Assembly (NCBI RefSeq): GCF_014837105.1
Contig: NZ_JACSPO010000001.1
Coordinates: forward strand, 1,183,662 to 1,247,661
Direction of reading: 5' to 3'
Source of the DNA: Oceanitalea stevensii
Lineage (GTDB): Bacteria; Actinomycetota; Actinomycetes; Actinomycetales; Actinomycetaceae
DNA: 64,000 nt
Shown: one piece after another, positions 21,842 through 29,990 of the stretch
How the letters are laid out: every line of letters starts with the position of its first letter
Numbering within the stretch: position 1 is the stretch's first letter
Notes under the pieces: model-generated
Database searches by the model: none
What the model was told of the DNA's origin: nothing
What the model saw: only the letters and a program-made list of their open reading frames with translations
Position numbers and translations under genes: made by a program

Positions 21842-22621
21842 TCAGCCGAAGCGCCCGGAGATGTAGTCCTCGGTCGCCTTGTTCCTCGGCGCGGCGAACA
21901 TCTGCTCGGTCGCGTCCATCTCGATGAGGCGGCCGGGCTTGCCGGTGCCGGCGATGTTGAAGAAGCCGGTCGTGTCCGAGACACGGGCGGCCTGCTGCAT
22001 GTTGTGGGTGACGATGACGATCGTGTAGTCCGACTTCAGCTCGGAGATGAGGTCCTCGATCGCGAGCGTGGAGATGGGGTCGAGCGCCGAGCAGGGCTCG
22101 TCCATGAGGAGCACCTGCGGCTGCACCGCGATGGCGCGGGCGATGCACAGGCGCTGCTGCTGGCCGCCGGAGATCGAGGAGCCCGGCCGGTCGAGGCGGT
22201 CCTTGACCTCCTCCCACAGGTTGGCGCCGCGCAGCGCCCGCTCCACCAGCGCCTCCTGGTCGCTCCTGCTCATCCGCTTGTTGTTGAGCTTGACGCCCGC
22301 GAGGACGTTGTCTGCGATGGACATCGTCGGGAAGGGGTTGGGCCGCTGGAAGACCATGCCGACCTGGCGGCGGACCTCGACCGGGTCGACGTCGTCGCCG
22401 TAGAGGTCCTGGCCGTCCATGAGCGCCTGCCCCTCGACGCGGGCGCCGGGGATGACCTCGTGCATGCGGTTGAGGGTGCGCAGGAAGGTCGACTTGCCAC
22501 AGCCCGAGGGGCCGATGAGCGCGGTCACCGAGCGGGGCTCGATGACCATGTTGACGTCCTGGACGGCGAGGAAGTCCCCGTAGAAGACGTTGAGGTCCTT
22601 GACGTCGATGCGCTTAGACAT
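21842..22621 (-). CDS. pstB: phosphate ABC transporter ATP-binding protein
   Basis: The 259-residue ATPase powers high-affinity phosphate import with PstA and PstC. Walker A is GPSGCGKST, the signature is SISGGQQQR, and Walker B is [11 protein letters not shown] followed by the [12 protein letters not shown] switch histidine. PstB is recognised by [13 protein letters not shown] and by the FQRPNPFP Q-loop. It is the last gene of pstSCAB and is followed by a strong terminator; no phoU lies next to it. Confidence 0.97.
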   Translation of the reverse strand: MSKRIDVKDLNVFYGDFLAVQDVNMVIEPRSVTALIGPSGCGKSTFLRTLNRMHEVIPGARVEGQALMDGQDLYGDDVDPVEVRRQVGMVFQRPNPFPTMSIADNVLAGVKLNNKRMSRSDQEALVERALRGANLWEEVKDRLDRPGSSISGGQQQRLCIARAIAVQPQVLLMDEPCSALDPISTLAIEDLISELKSDYTIVIVTHNMQQAARVSDTTGFFNIAGTGKPGRLIEMDATEQMFAAPRNKATEDYISGRFG

Positions 22622-22672
22622 GCGTGGTCCTTGAGGGTCGTGCGGGCAGGAGGATCTGGTGCGGGTCGCGCA

Positions 22673-23716
22673 TCAGCGCACTCCCTTGGGCGAGAAGTAC
22701 CTGCTCACCAGGCGTGCGGCGAGGTTGAGCAGCATGACGATGAGGATGAGGGTGAGCGCACCGGCCCAGGCGCGGTACTCGCTCGCCCCGCCCTGCGCGT
22801 ACTGCCGGAAGACGTACACCGGCAGGGTGGCGATGCGCCCGTCGAAGGCGTCGTAGTTGACGGCGTTGGTGATGCCGACGGTGATGAGCAGCGGGGCCGT
22901 CTCGCCGATGACGCGCGCGATGGAGATCATGACGCCGGTGGTGATGCCGGCGATCGCGGTGCGCAGGACGACCTTGACGATCGTCAGCCACTTCGGCACG
23001 CCGAGGGCGTAGGCCGCCTCCCGCAGCTCGTTCGGCACGAGGCGGAGCATCTCCTCCACCGAGCGCACGACGACGGGCGTCATGAGGACGGCGAGGGCGA
23101 TGCCGCCGATGAGCGCGGACTTGTACGCCGGGCCGAAGAGGACGAGGAACACCGTGAACGCGAACAGGCCCGCGACGATCGAGGGGATGCCGGTCATGAC
23201 GTCGACGAGGATCGTGATGGCCCTCTTGAGGCGGCCGCCGCCGTACTCGACGAGGTAGATCGCGGTGAAGATGCCGAGCGGGATCGAGATCACCGCGGCG
23301 ATGCCGGTGACGTAGAGGGTGCCGATGATGGCGTGGTAGGCGCCGCCCTCCGTCATCTGCCCGAAGACCCCGACCATGTCGGTGGTGAGGAACTCCCAGC
23401 TGAAGGTGCGGACCCCGCCGCTCACCACCGTCCAGACGAGGGACACGAGCGGGATCATCGCGAGGACGAAGGCGAGGGTGACGAGCGTCGTCGCGAGACG
23501 GTCCTTGGCCCACCGCGGGCCCTCGACCTGCCAGGAGACGGCGACGACGGCGACGACGTGGATGATCGCGCCGAGGAAGACGACGCCGGCGACGGTCGGG
23601 GTGCCGCCGATCCCGAGGATCGCGGCGGCGACGGCGAGGGAGACCGCGAGGACGGCCCACGGCGCCCACGAGGGCAGCCGGCGGGTCTGGTGCAGGGCGA
23701 CGGGCGTCGTCGTCAT
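22673..23716 (-). CDS. pstA: phosphate ABC transporter permease PstA
   Basis: The 347-residue permease has about eight hydrophobic segments, the last six forming the ABC permease core with the EAA loop region NELREAAYALGVPKWLTIVKVVLR. ATG 23716 is chosen because it overlaps the pstC stop as TGATG and opens MTTTPVALHQ. The N-terminal extra segments are common in actinobacterial PstA. Confidence 0.95.
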   Translation of the reverse strand: MTTTPVALHQTRRLPSWAPWAVLAVSLAVAAAILGIGGTPTVAGVVFLGAIIHVVAVVAVSWQVEGPRWAKDRLATTLVTLAFVLAMIPLVSLVWTVVSGGVRTFSWEFLTTDMVGVFGQMTEGGAYHAIIGTLYVTGIAAVISIPLGIFTAIYLVEYGGGRLKRAITILVDVMTGIPSIVAGLFAFTVFLVLFGPAYKSALIGGIALAVLMTPVVVRSVEEMLRLVPNELREAAYALGVPKWLTIVKVVLRTAIAGITTGVMISIARVIGETAPLLITVGITNAVNYDAFDGRIATLPVYVFRQYAQGGASEYRAWAGALTLILIVMLLNLAARLVSRYFSPKGVR

Positions 23717-24699
23717 CAGTTGGCTCCCGAGAACTCGGCGCGGCGCGCGATGACCCACCGCGCGAGGAGGTTCACGCCGAAGGTGAGGACGAAGAGGATG
23801 AGGCCGGTGGCGATGAGGACGTCGACGCCGGTCCCGGAGGCCTCGGGGAACTGGCTGGCGATGTTCGCCGCGATCGACTGGTGCTGGCCGGGCTGCAGGA
23901 GGTTGACGTTGATGAGGAACCCGGGCGACAGCACCATGAGCACGGCCATCGTCTCCCCCAGCGCGCGGCCCATGCCGAGCATGGCCGCGGAGATGATGCC
24001 CGAGCGCCCGAAGGGCAGCACGGCCTGCCGGACCATCTCCCAGCGGGTGGCCCCCAGGGCGAGGGAGGCCTCCTCGTGCAGCCGCGGGGTCTGGAGGAAC
24101 ACCTCACGGATCGTCGCGGTGATGATCGGCAGGATCATGACGGCGAGGACGAGCCCGGCGGTGAGGATGTTGCGGGCCGGCGCCTGGTAGTCCGCGAACA
24201 GCGGGATCCAGCCCAGGTGCTCCGAGAGCCACGCGAAGAGCGGGTCGATGACCGGCTGGAGCCACTGGATGCCCCACAGGCCGAAGATGACCGAGGGGAT
24301 CGCGGCGAGCAGGTCGACGAGGTAGCCCAGTCCCTGCGCGAGGCGGCGGGGGGCGTAGTGGGAGATGAACAGCGCGATCCCCACGCTCAGCGGGACCGCG
24401 ACGACGAGCGCGATGACCGAGGAGAGGACCGTGCCGAACAGGAGCGGCGCGACGTACTCCCACAGGTTGCGGCCCTGCATGAAGCCGACCTCGGCGAGCT
24501 CGTCGCGGGAGGCGACGAGGGCCGGCCAGGCGCGCACGAAGAGGAAGATCGCGACGGCGGCGAGGATGACGAGAATCACCAGGCCGGCGCCCGTGGAGAT
24601 GCCGGCGAAAAGCCGGTTGCCCAGCTTGCCGGGGGTCCGCCCGGCGCGAAGGGCCGGGGTGGAGCCAGGCGGGGTCTGGGGCGGTGCGGCGGTTGCCAC
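23716..24699 (-). CDS. pstC: phosphate ABC transporter permease PstC
   Basis: This 327-residue protein has six or seven membrane segments and the PstC features IPSVIFGLWGIQWLQP and the EAA loop LHEEASLALGATRWEMVRQAVLP. It forms the channel with PstA. It is coupled to pstA by a TGATG overlap. It is separated from pstS by an 84-bp gap that holds a stem-loop. Confidence 0.96.
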   Translation of the reverse strand: MATAAPPQTPPGSTPALRAGRTPGKLGNRLFAGISTGAGLVILVILAAVAIFLFVRAWPALVASRDELAEVGFMQGRNLWEYVAPLLFGTVLSSVIALVVAVPLSVGIALFISHYAPRRLAQGLGYLVDLLAAIPSVIFGLWGIQWLQPVIDPLFAWLSEHLGWIPLFADYQAPARNILTAGLVLAVMILPIITATIREVFLQTPRLHEEASLALGATRWEMVRQAVLPFGRSGIISAAMLGMGRALGETMAVLMVLSPGFLINVNLLQPGQHQSIAANIASQFPEASGTGVDVLIATGLILFVLTFGVNLLARWVIARRAEFSGAN

Positions 24700-24737
24700 G
24701 TGTCCTCCGAGAATCGGACGGCGTGCGGACGTGCGTC

Positions 24738-24769
24738 GGGCGGGCCGGCGTCAGAGCACCGGCCCGCCC
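24738..24769 (-). terminator. attenuator-like hairpin between pstS and pstC
   Basis: Perfect 11-nt arms GGGCGGGCCGG and CCGGCCCGCCC flank a ten-base loop in the pstS-pstC gap. It may let the binding protein mRNA accumulate above the permease and ATPase mRNA. Confidence 0.6.
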
Positions 24770-24783
24770 GTCAGGTTAGCCGG

Positions 24784-25923
24784 TCAGCCGGCAACCGTGA
24801 TCTGCTCGAGGGCGGCGGTGACCCGCTCTCGCAGCTCGTCGGAGATCGGCGCGGAGCCGGCGACGTCGGGCTGGGCGGCCCGGTCCTGGCCCTCGGCGCT
24901 GGCGACGTACTCGAAGTAGGCCTTGACGTTGGCAGCGTCCGCCTCGTTCTCGTAGGTCGAGCAGGCGATCGAGTAGGACACGAGGACGATCGGGTAGGTG
25001 CCCGACTCGGTCGTGTCGCGCGCCAGGTCGATCGTCAGGCGCAGGTCGGTCGCGCCCTCGGCCGCCGGGGAGGCGTCGATGACGGCGGCCGCGGCCTCCG
25101 GGGAGAAGGGCACGTACTCGTCGCCCACACCGACCGCGACGGTGCCGAGGTCCTCGGCGCGGGAGGCGTCGGCGTAGCCGATGGCGCCCTCGGCGGCCTG
25201 GACGGTGTCGATCATGCCGGAGGTCTGGGCGCCGGACTGGGTGCCGGCGATCGGCCAGGTCTCCACCGGGCCGTGCGTCCACACGTCGGGGGCGACGGCG
25301 TCGAGGTACTCGGTGAAGTTCTCCGTGGTGCCGGAGTCGTCGGAGCGGTTGACCGGGATGATGCCGAGGTCGGGCAGCTCGACGTCCGGGTTCGCCGCGA
25401 CGATGGCCGGGTCGTCCCAGCTGGTGACCTCACCCATGAAGATCCCGGCGATGGTCTCCGGGTCGAGGTTGAGGTGCTCGGCGTCGACGCCGGGGAGGTT
25501 GTAGACGATCGCGATGGGGCTGATGTACAGCGGCATCTCGATGACCTCGCCGCCGTAGCAGCGGTCGACGCCCGCGGCGAGCTCCTCCTCGTCCATGGCG
25601 GCGTCCGAGCCTGCGAAGAGCACGGTGCCGTTGAGGAACTGCTCACGGCCGGTGCCAGAGCCGGTGGGGTCGTAGGTGACGTTGACGTCGGGGTTCTGGT
25701 CCATGAAACCGGCGATCCAGCCCTGGACGGCGGACTCCTGCGAGCTCGCCCCGGAGCCGGCGATCGAGCCGGAGAGCTCACCCGCGCCGGCGTCCGTGGA
25801 GGAGGAGCCGGGGGTGGAGGCGTCGGAGGTGTCACCGTTACCGCAGGCCGCGAGGGTGAGCGCCACGGCGCTCATGGCGGCGATTCCCGCCAGGCGGCGG
25901 CTACCTGCAAGCTTCACGTTCAT
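24784..25923 (-). CDS. pstS: phosphate-binding lipoprotein PstS
   Basis: The 379-residue protein has a signal peptide with lipobox TLAAC, giving lipid attachment at Cys27, a Ser/Thr/Gly-rich linker, and the phosphate-binding domain seen in GSGASSQESAVQGWIAGF, NRSDDSGTTENFTEYL and GAIGYADAS. It captures inorganic phosphate outside the membrane for PstCAB. It is the first gene of the operon, behind a PHO box. Confidence 0.97.
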   Translation of the reverse strand: MNVKLAGSRRLAGIAAMSAVALTLAACGNGDTSDASTPGSSSTDAGAGELSGSIAGSGASSQESAVQGWIAGFMDQNPDVNVTYDPTGSGTGREQFLNGTVLFAGSDAAMDEEELAAGVDRCYGGEVIEMPLYISPIAIVYNLPGVDAEHLNLDPETIAGIFMGEVTSWDDPAIVAANPDVELPDLGIIPVNRSDDSGTTENFTEYLDAVAPDVWTHGPVETWPIAGTQSGAQTSGMIDTVQAAEGAIGYADASRAEDLGTVAVGVGDEYVPFSPEAAAAVIDASPAAEGATDLRLTIDLARDTTESGTYPIVLVSYSIACSTYENEADAANVKAYFEYVASAEGQDRAAQPDVAGSAPISDELRERVTAALEQITVAG

Positions 25924-26003
25924 TCCATCCTGTCAGTCGGAGGGCCCGGGAGACCCGGTGGCCGTCACTGACGGTAGGAAGGGCAGGTGTCCGCCCGGCA
26001 GGC

Positions 26004-26025
26004 GCCGGGTGAACGGCGGGTGAAC
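26004..26025 (-). promoter_or_regulatory. PHO box (two 11-nt PhoP direct repeats) of pstS
   Basis: Reading toward pstS, two adjacent 11-nt units occur, GTTCACCCGCC and GTTCACCCGGC. They match the GTTCACC direct repeat bound by PhoP in Streptomyces. They end 81 bp before the pstS ATG and about 27 bp upstream of a TACCGT -10-like element at 25971-25976, where an activator would replace the -35. A weaker unit, GGACACCTGCC, follows in phase at 25982-25992. Confidence 0.85.
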
Positions 26026-26055
26026 AGGCGATGTGGATTTCATCACGCCACCCGC

Positions 26056-26811
26056 TCAGGTCGTCAGGCGGCCCCGCACGATGCTGTCGCCGCTGTGGGC
26101 GGGGTCGCCGTCGAAGGGCTCTCGGGAGACGTCGACGAGGACGAGCTCGTCGAGGTCCAGCCCCTCGGGCAGGTCGAAGACGCCCTCGTTGCCGGCGAGC
26201 AGGCCGACGCTGACGAGCTGCTGGACGTCCTCGTCGAGCAGCCAGACCTCGCGGAAGCCGTCGCTCTCCTCGCCGCTCACCTCGACCCGCAGGAGCAGGC
26301 GGCCGTCGGCCTCCTCGATGCGCGCCGACCCGGTCTCCTGCCACCCGGGCAGCGGGTCGAGCTGGGCCTGCGCCACGGGCGCGGGCTCCTCCTCCTGCGT
26401 CCCGGGCAGGTTCGTCACGACGAGCGTGCCGGCGATGCCGGCGGCGACACCGGCGGCGAGCCACGCCGCGCGGGCCAGGCGTCCGCGTGGGCGCTCGCGC
26501 CGCCCGGCGGGGCGGGTGGAGCCGCCCGGCCCGCGCCGGGCGGTGGCGGTGGCGGTGGCCGGGGCGGTGGCGGCCGACGGGGGCGCCGGGTCCGAGGTCG
26601 TGCTCGCGATCTCCTGCGCGATGCGGTCCCACACGTGCGGGGCGGGGGCGACGAGCGGCTCGGCGGCGCGCCCGGCGGAGACGACGGCGGTGAGCGCGGC
26701 GAGCTCCTCGCGGCACTGCTCACAGGTGGCGAGGTGCTCGGCCGCGGCGGCGTCCGGCTCGACCTCGCCGAGCGCGACGAGGGTGAGGGTGTCGTCCTCA
26801 ACGTGACGCAT
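26056..26811 (-). CDS. RskA-like membrane anti-sigma factor
   Basis: The 251-residue protein begins with a zinc-binding anti-sigma domain, HLATCEQC, giving His26, Cys30 and Cys33. A Pro/Ala/Thr-rich linker leads to one membrane segment at about residues 114-134 and an extracellular RskA-like domain containing EVWLLDEDVQQLVSVG and FDLPEGLDL. It should hold the sigma factor encoded just upstream at the membrane until proteolysis. The start overlaps the sigma gene by 14 bp, so both are translated together. Confidence 0.9.
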   Translation of the reverse strand: MRHVEDDTLTLVALGEVEPDAAAAEHLATCEQCREELAALTAVVSAGRAAEPLVAPAPHVWDRIAQEIASTTSDPAPPSAATAPATATATARRGPGGSTRPAGRRERPRGRLARAAWLAAGVAAGIAGTLVVTNLPGTQEEEPAPVAQAQLDPLPGWQETGSARIEEADGRLLLRVEVSGEESDGFREVWLLDEDVQQLVSVGLLAGNEGVFDLPEGLDLDELVLVDVSREPFDGDPAHSGDSIVRGRLTT

Positions 26812-27331
26812 GGCTTCCCTCCATCCTCGTGCGCAGGCGGCGCAGGCCGCGGTTGATGTGCGACTTCACGGTGCCGAGCGGCAGGTCCATTCTCTCGGCG
26901 ATCTCGGTGTGCGTGAGCCGCTCGAAGAAGGCGAGCTCGAGCACGTCCTGCTGCGGGGGCCCCAGCTCGACGAGGGCCTGGGCCACGACCACCTGGTCGA
27001 CGATCTCGTCGGTGCGGTCCGGGCCGGGCGCGTCCTCCGCCTCGGCGAGGTCGGACCGGTCGCGGGCCCGGCGGCGCAGCGCGTCGGCGACGGCGTAGCG
27101 GGTGATGCCCGAGAGCCACGCACCGATCGGGGCCCGCTGCGGGTCGAAGCGGTCGCGGGAGCGCCAGGCGCTGACGAAGACCTGCTGGGTGACGTCCTCG
27201 GCGTCGGCGGTGTTCCGCAGGGTGCGGAGGGCGATGCTGTAGACCATCGAGGAGTACTCCTCGTAGACGAGCCGGACGGCGTCGGCGGTGCCGTCGCGGA
27301 AGCGCGCGCCCAGCACCTCGGGTTCCGTCAT
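26798..27331 (-). CDS. ECF sigma factor (SigK-like)
   Basis: The 177-residue sigma factor has region 2 (VYSIALRTLRNTADAEDVTQQVFVSAWRSRDRFD) and region 4 (LGPPQQDVLELAFFERLTHTEIAERMDLPLGTVKSHI). It is paired with an RskA-like anti-sigma gene that overlaps its 3' end, the arrangement of the SigK/RskA system. ATG 27331 is used; the much longer open frame upstream runs through the sortase gene in another frame. The sortase ends 26 bp upstream, so the sigma genes probably belong to the same operon as the surface protein. Confidence 0.9.
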   Translation of the reverse strand: MTEPEVLGARFRDGTADAVRLVYEEYSSMVYSIALRTLRNTADAEDVTQQVFVSAWRSRDRFDPQRAPIGAWLSGITRYAVADALRRRARDRSDLAEAEDAPGPDRTDEIVDQVVVAQALVELGPPQQDVLELAFFERLTHTEIAERMDLPLGTVKSHINRGLRRLRTRMEGSHASR

Positions 27332-27357
27332 CGCCACCTCAGCCGTACGCGTCCCTG

Positions 27358-28047
27358 TCAGGGGACCAATGTAGCGGTGACGACCGTGTTGTCGGTGTAG
27401 CTCTGGACGTCGTCCTGCCACACGCCGTCGCAGGTGATGAGGACGAGGCGGTGCTCGCCGTCGCGGCGGAAGTGCTCGGACAGGTCGATCGTCGTCTTGG
27501 GGATGAGACGGGCGGACTCGACGGCGTACTCGAGCACCTGCCCGTCCTCGCGGGTGACCTCGATGCGGTCGCCGGGCTCGAGCTCGACGAGGTCCCGCAG
27601 CGGGCCGTAGGCGGTGATGAAGGACCCCGAGTGGGCGGCGATGACGGTGGCCCCCTCCTCGGCCCCCGCGGAGGGGCCGAAGCGGTACCAGCCCGCACGG
27701 GCGGCGTCCTCGGGGATCTCCATCTGGCCGTCGGGGGCGACGCCGACGGCGTCGACCGGGAGGTCGGCGTCGAGCGCCGGGACGACCACCCTGACGGGCG
27801 GGCTCTGGGTCTGGACCTCGGGGAGCCCCGCCGCCGACCGGACGGGCACATCCGGGACGGCGGCGGGGCTGGAGGCCGGGGATCGGGCCGGGTCGTCTGG
27901 GGCGGGCGTCCCGGTCGGTGTCCCCGCGCCCGGGCCGGTGGGGGCTCCCACCACCGGCCCGGGCTGCTCGGGCTCCCCGCCGTCCACGCCGCACCCGGCG
28001 AGGACGAGCAGCAGGCTCGCCGCTGCGGCTGCGAGGAGACGGTTCAT
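27358..28047 (-). CDS. class F-type sortase, probable lipoprotein
   Basis: The 229-residue protein has a lipobox LVLAGC ending at Cys19, a Pro/Thr-rich linker to about residue 80, and a sortase domain. The active-site His139 (VIAAHSGS) and Cys206 (LVLITCDGVW) are visible, as is the conserved YRFGPSAG. Where class F enzymes usually show Arg in a YRDN motif, this one reads SYTDN, so the third catalytic residue seems changed to Thr218. It would attach a surface protein at the outer face of the membrane; the adjacent DUF4397 protein is the natural candidate. The ATG lies one base after the stop of that gene. Confidence 0.85.
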   Translation of the reverse strand: MNRLLAAAAASLLLVLAGCGVDGGEPEQPGPVVGAPTGPGAGTPTGTPAPDDPARSPASSPAAVPDVPVRSAAGLPEVQTQSPPVRVVVPALDADLPVDAVGVAPDGQMEIPEDAARAGWYRFGPSAGAEEGATVIAAHSGSFITAYGPLRDLVELEPGDRIEVTREDGQVLEYAVESARLIPKTTIDLSEHFRRDGEHRLVLITCDGVWQDDVQSYTDNTVVTATLVP

Positions 28048-28048
28048 G

Positions 28049-28864
28049 TCAGGCCCGGGTCCGGGCGAGACGACGGGCGCCGACGGCGGCGGCGAGGAGC
28101 AGCGCGCCCAGGCCCGCGGCAAGCGCGGCGGCGGGCACGGTGGGCTCGTCCACGGGGACGAGGCCGGTGGGCACGCCCGCGGGCGCGGAGTGGAGCCCGG
28201 TGATCGTCTGGGTGGCGACGTCGAGGGTGTCGTCCTCGAGGCTGCCCCAGGCGTAGACGATGGTGCTGGAGCCCTCCTCGACCGGGACGTCGACCGGGCC
28301 GATGACCGGCTCGGTGGTGCCGGCGGCCGCGACGGCTGCCGGGACGGTGCCGGCGGGCAGGTCCAGGCTCTCCTCCGCACCGTTGGCGAGACCGCTGATG
28401 ACGGCCTCCCCACCGGCGAGGACGTCGACCTCGGGGGCGGCGGCGGTGTGACGGACCGTGAGGCGGCCCTCACCGGCGGCCGTCTCGGAGATGTCGTTGG
28501 TGAAGAAGGAGGCGGTGGGGGCGCCGTCCGCGTCGAGGTGGGCGACGGCGGTGTAGTTGCCCCCGGCCTCGAGCGGCAGGTCGAGCGGCCCGAGCACGGG
28601 CTCGCTGTCGTCCTCGGCGTCCGCGGCGGTGATCGCAACGGAGTAGGTGCCGGCGGGCAGCTCGAGCGGGCCGGCGAGGCTGGCAGGCTCGAAGTCGTCC
28701 AGGGTGCGCTCCCCGTTGACCCAGACGTCCACGGTGAGGCCCGGGACCCCGTGCAGCACGGACAGCAGCGCGGCGTCGTCGGTGGCGGCCGAGGCCGGAG
28801 CGGCGAGAGCGAGCAGGGCGAGGCCGGCGGTGGCGCCGATCCCTGCGCGACGGGTGGTGCTCAT
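28049..28864 (-). CDS. secreted DUF4397 surface protein, membrane-anchored
   Basis: The 271-residue protein has a cleavable signal peptide (ALLALAAPASAA) and two DUF4397-type beta domains, visible as SVLHGVPGLTVDVWVNGE and VRHTAAAPEVDVLAGGE. It ends with a hydrophobic segment and the basic tail GARRLARTRA. The C-terminal layout is that of a sortase substrate, but no clear LPXTG exists; GVPTG lies before the hydrophobic segment. It is probably the first gene of the sortase-sigma-anti-sigma operon. ATG 28864 has a TGGAGGAC ribosome site. Confidence 0.82.
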   Translation of the reverse strand: MSTTRRAGIGATAGLALLALAAPASAATDDAALLSVLHGVPGLTVDVWVNGERTLDDFEPASLAGPLELPAGTYSVAITAADAEDDSEPVLGPLDLPLEAGGNYTAVAHLDADGAPTASFFTNDISETAAGEGRLTVRHTAAAPEVDVLAGGEAVISGLANGAEESLDLPAGTVPAAVAAAGTTEPVIGPVDVPVEEGSSTIVYAWGSLEDDTLDVATQTITGLHSAPAGVPTGLVPVDEPTVPAAALAAGLGALLLAAAVGARRLARTRA

Positions 28865-28902
28865 GGTGTCCTCCAGTGTCGGTAGTGGTGCTGACACCAG
28901 GT

Positions 28903-28930
28903 ATTCGTCACCACCCCCCGATCCGGATGC
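28903..28930 (-). promoter_or_regulatory. candidate SigK-type promoter of the DUF4397-sortase-sigma operon
   Basis: On the coding strand GCATCC (28925-28930) and ACGAAT (28903-28908) are separated by 16 bases. This is close to the CCATCC and CCGAAT elements of mycobacterial SigK promoters as I remember them. It lies 39-66 bp upstream of the DUF4397 start and would make the sigma factor autoregulated. Confidence 0.45.
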
Positions 28931-28985
28931 ACCTGGGTGCGAGGAACTTTTTTCTCCCCGCTCCCGGCGGACCGGGGCGAGCGTC

Positions 28986-29990
28986 CTACGTCCGGTCCGC
29001 GGCCGTCAGCTCCTCCTTGTACGTCGGCGCGCGGTGCTTCTCGAGCGCGACGACGACGGCCGCCCGGCCGGGGCGGCGCCCGACGTGGACGACGAGCATC
29101 TCCGAGGTCTTGAGCCACGGGTCGGACTCGGGGACCTGCTTCATGATGCGGTTGGGCGTGTTGATCGCGATCTGGTCCATGAAGGTCGGCAGAACGGGCC
29201 GGTGGGTGCAGATCGCGACGCCCGGCGCGCGCTGCTTGACCTCGGCGTCCAGGAGCTGGCGTGCCCGCTTGGGCTTCTCGCGGTGGGCGTCCTCGGTGAT
29301 CTCCGGGTGCAGCTCGACCTCGACGCCGATGGCGTCGGCGTAGGGCGTCACCGTGTCGACGCAGCGCCGCCACGGGCTCGAGACGACCCGGTCGACGCCG
29401 TAGGCGGACAGCAGCGGGACGAGCCGCTGCGCCTGCGCCTCGCCCACGGCGGTGAGCGGGCGGGTGGACTCCCCGCCCTTCCACACGGTGCGCTTGCGGG
29501 CGCGGGCGTGCCGCACGACGATCAGCGCCCACGTGCTGAGCCGCTCGTCCTTCCACTGGTCCAGGAGCATGCCGAGCGGCTCACGGTCGTGGTCGTGGGT
29601 GAGGAGCCGGCGCGCGTCCTTGGCCTCGACCCAGCGCACGTCGTCGATCTCGCGCTCGCTCGCCGGGACGGCGAGCGGGCGGCCCCGCAGCGACAGGTCC
29701 CCGGGCGGGGCGGTGTGCGCGGCCCAGTAGTGGACCTCCTTGCGCCGCCCGTCGCTGATCCGGTAGCTGACCTTGGGCAGCGGCTGGCCGAGGACGACGG
29801 CGACCCCCGTCTCCTCCGCCGTCTCCCGGACGGCGCAGGCGGCGAGCGTCTCGCCGTTGTCGAGCTTGCCCTTGGGCCAGGACCAGTCGTCGTAGCGCGG
29901 CCGGTGGACGAGGAGCACCTCGAGCTTCTTGCGGTCGTTGACGCGCCACACGAGCGTGCCGGCCGCGTACTGGGTCCGTGGGACGCTCAT
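28986..29990 (-). CDS. mutT1: NUDIX hydrolase - histidine phosphatase fusion (MutT1)
   Basis: The 334-residue protein has an N-terminal NUDIX domain with a perfect box at residues 41-63 (GKLDNGE ... RETAEETGV) and a C-terminal histidine phosphatase domain with RHA at residues 161-163. The domain order is that of mycobacterial MutT1, which removes 8-oxo-dGTP and diadenosine polyphosphates. It lies downstream of ppk1 and overlaps it as ATGA, the same pairing as in M. tuberculosis. Confidence 0.92.
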   Translation of the reverse strand: MSVPRTQYAAGTLVWRVNDRKKLEVLLVHRPRYDDWSWPKGKLDNGETLAACAVRETAEETGVAVVLGQPLPKVSYRISDGRRKEVHYWAAHTAPPGDLSLRGRPLAVPASEREIDDVRWVEAKDARRLLTHDHDREPLGMLLDQWKDERLSTWALIVVRHARARKRTVWKGGESTRPLTAVGEAQAQRLVPLLSAYGVDRVVSSPWRRCVDTVTPYADAIGVEVELHPEITEDAHREKPKRARQLLDAEVKQRAPGVAICTHRPVLPTFMDQIAINTPNRIMKQVPESDPWLKTSEMLVVHVGRRPGRAAVVVALEKHRAPTYKEELTAADRT

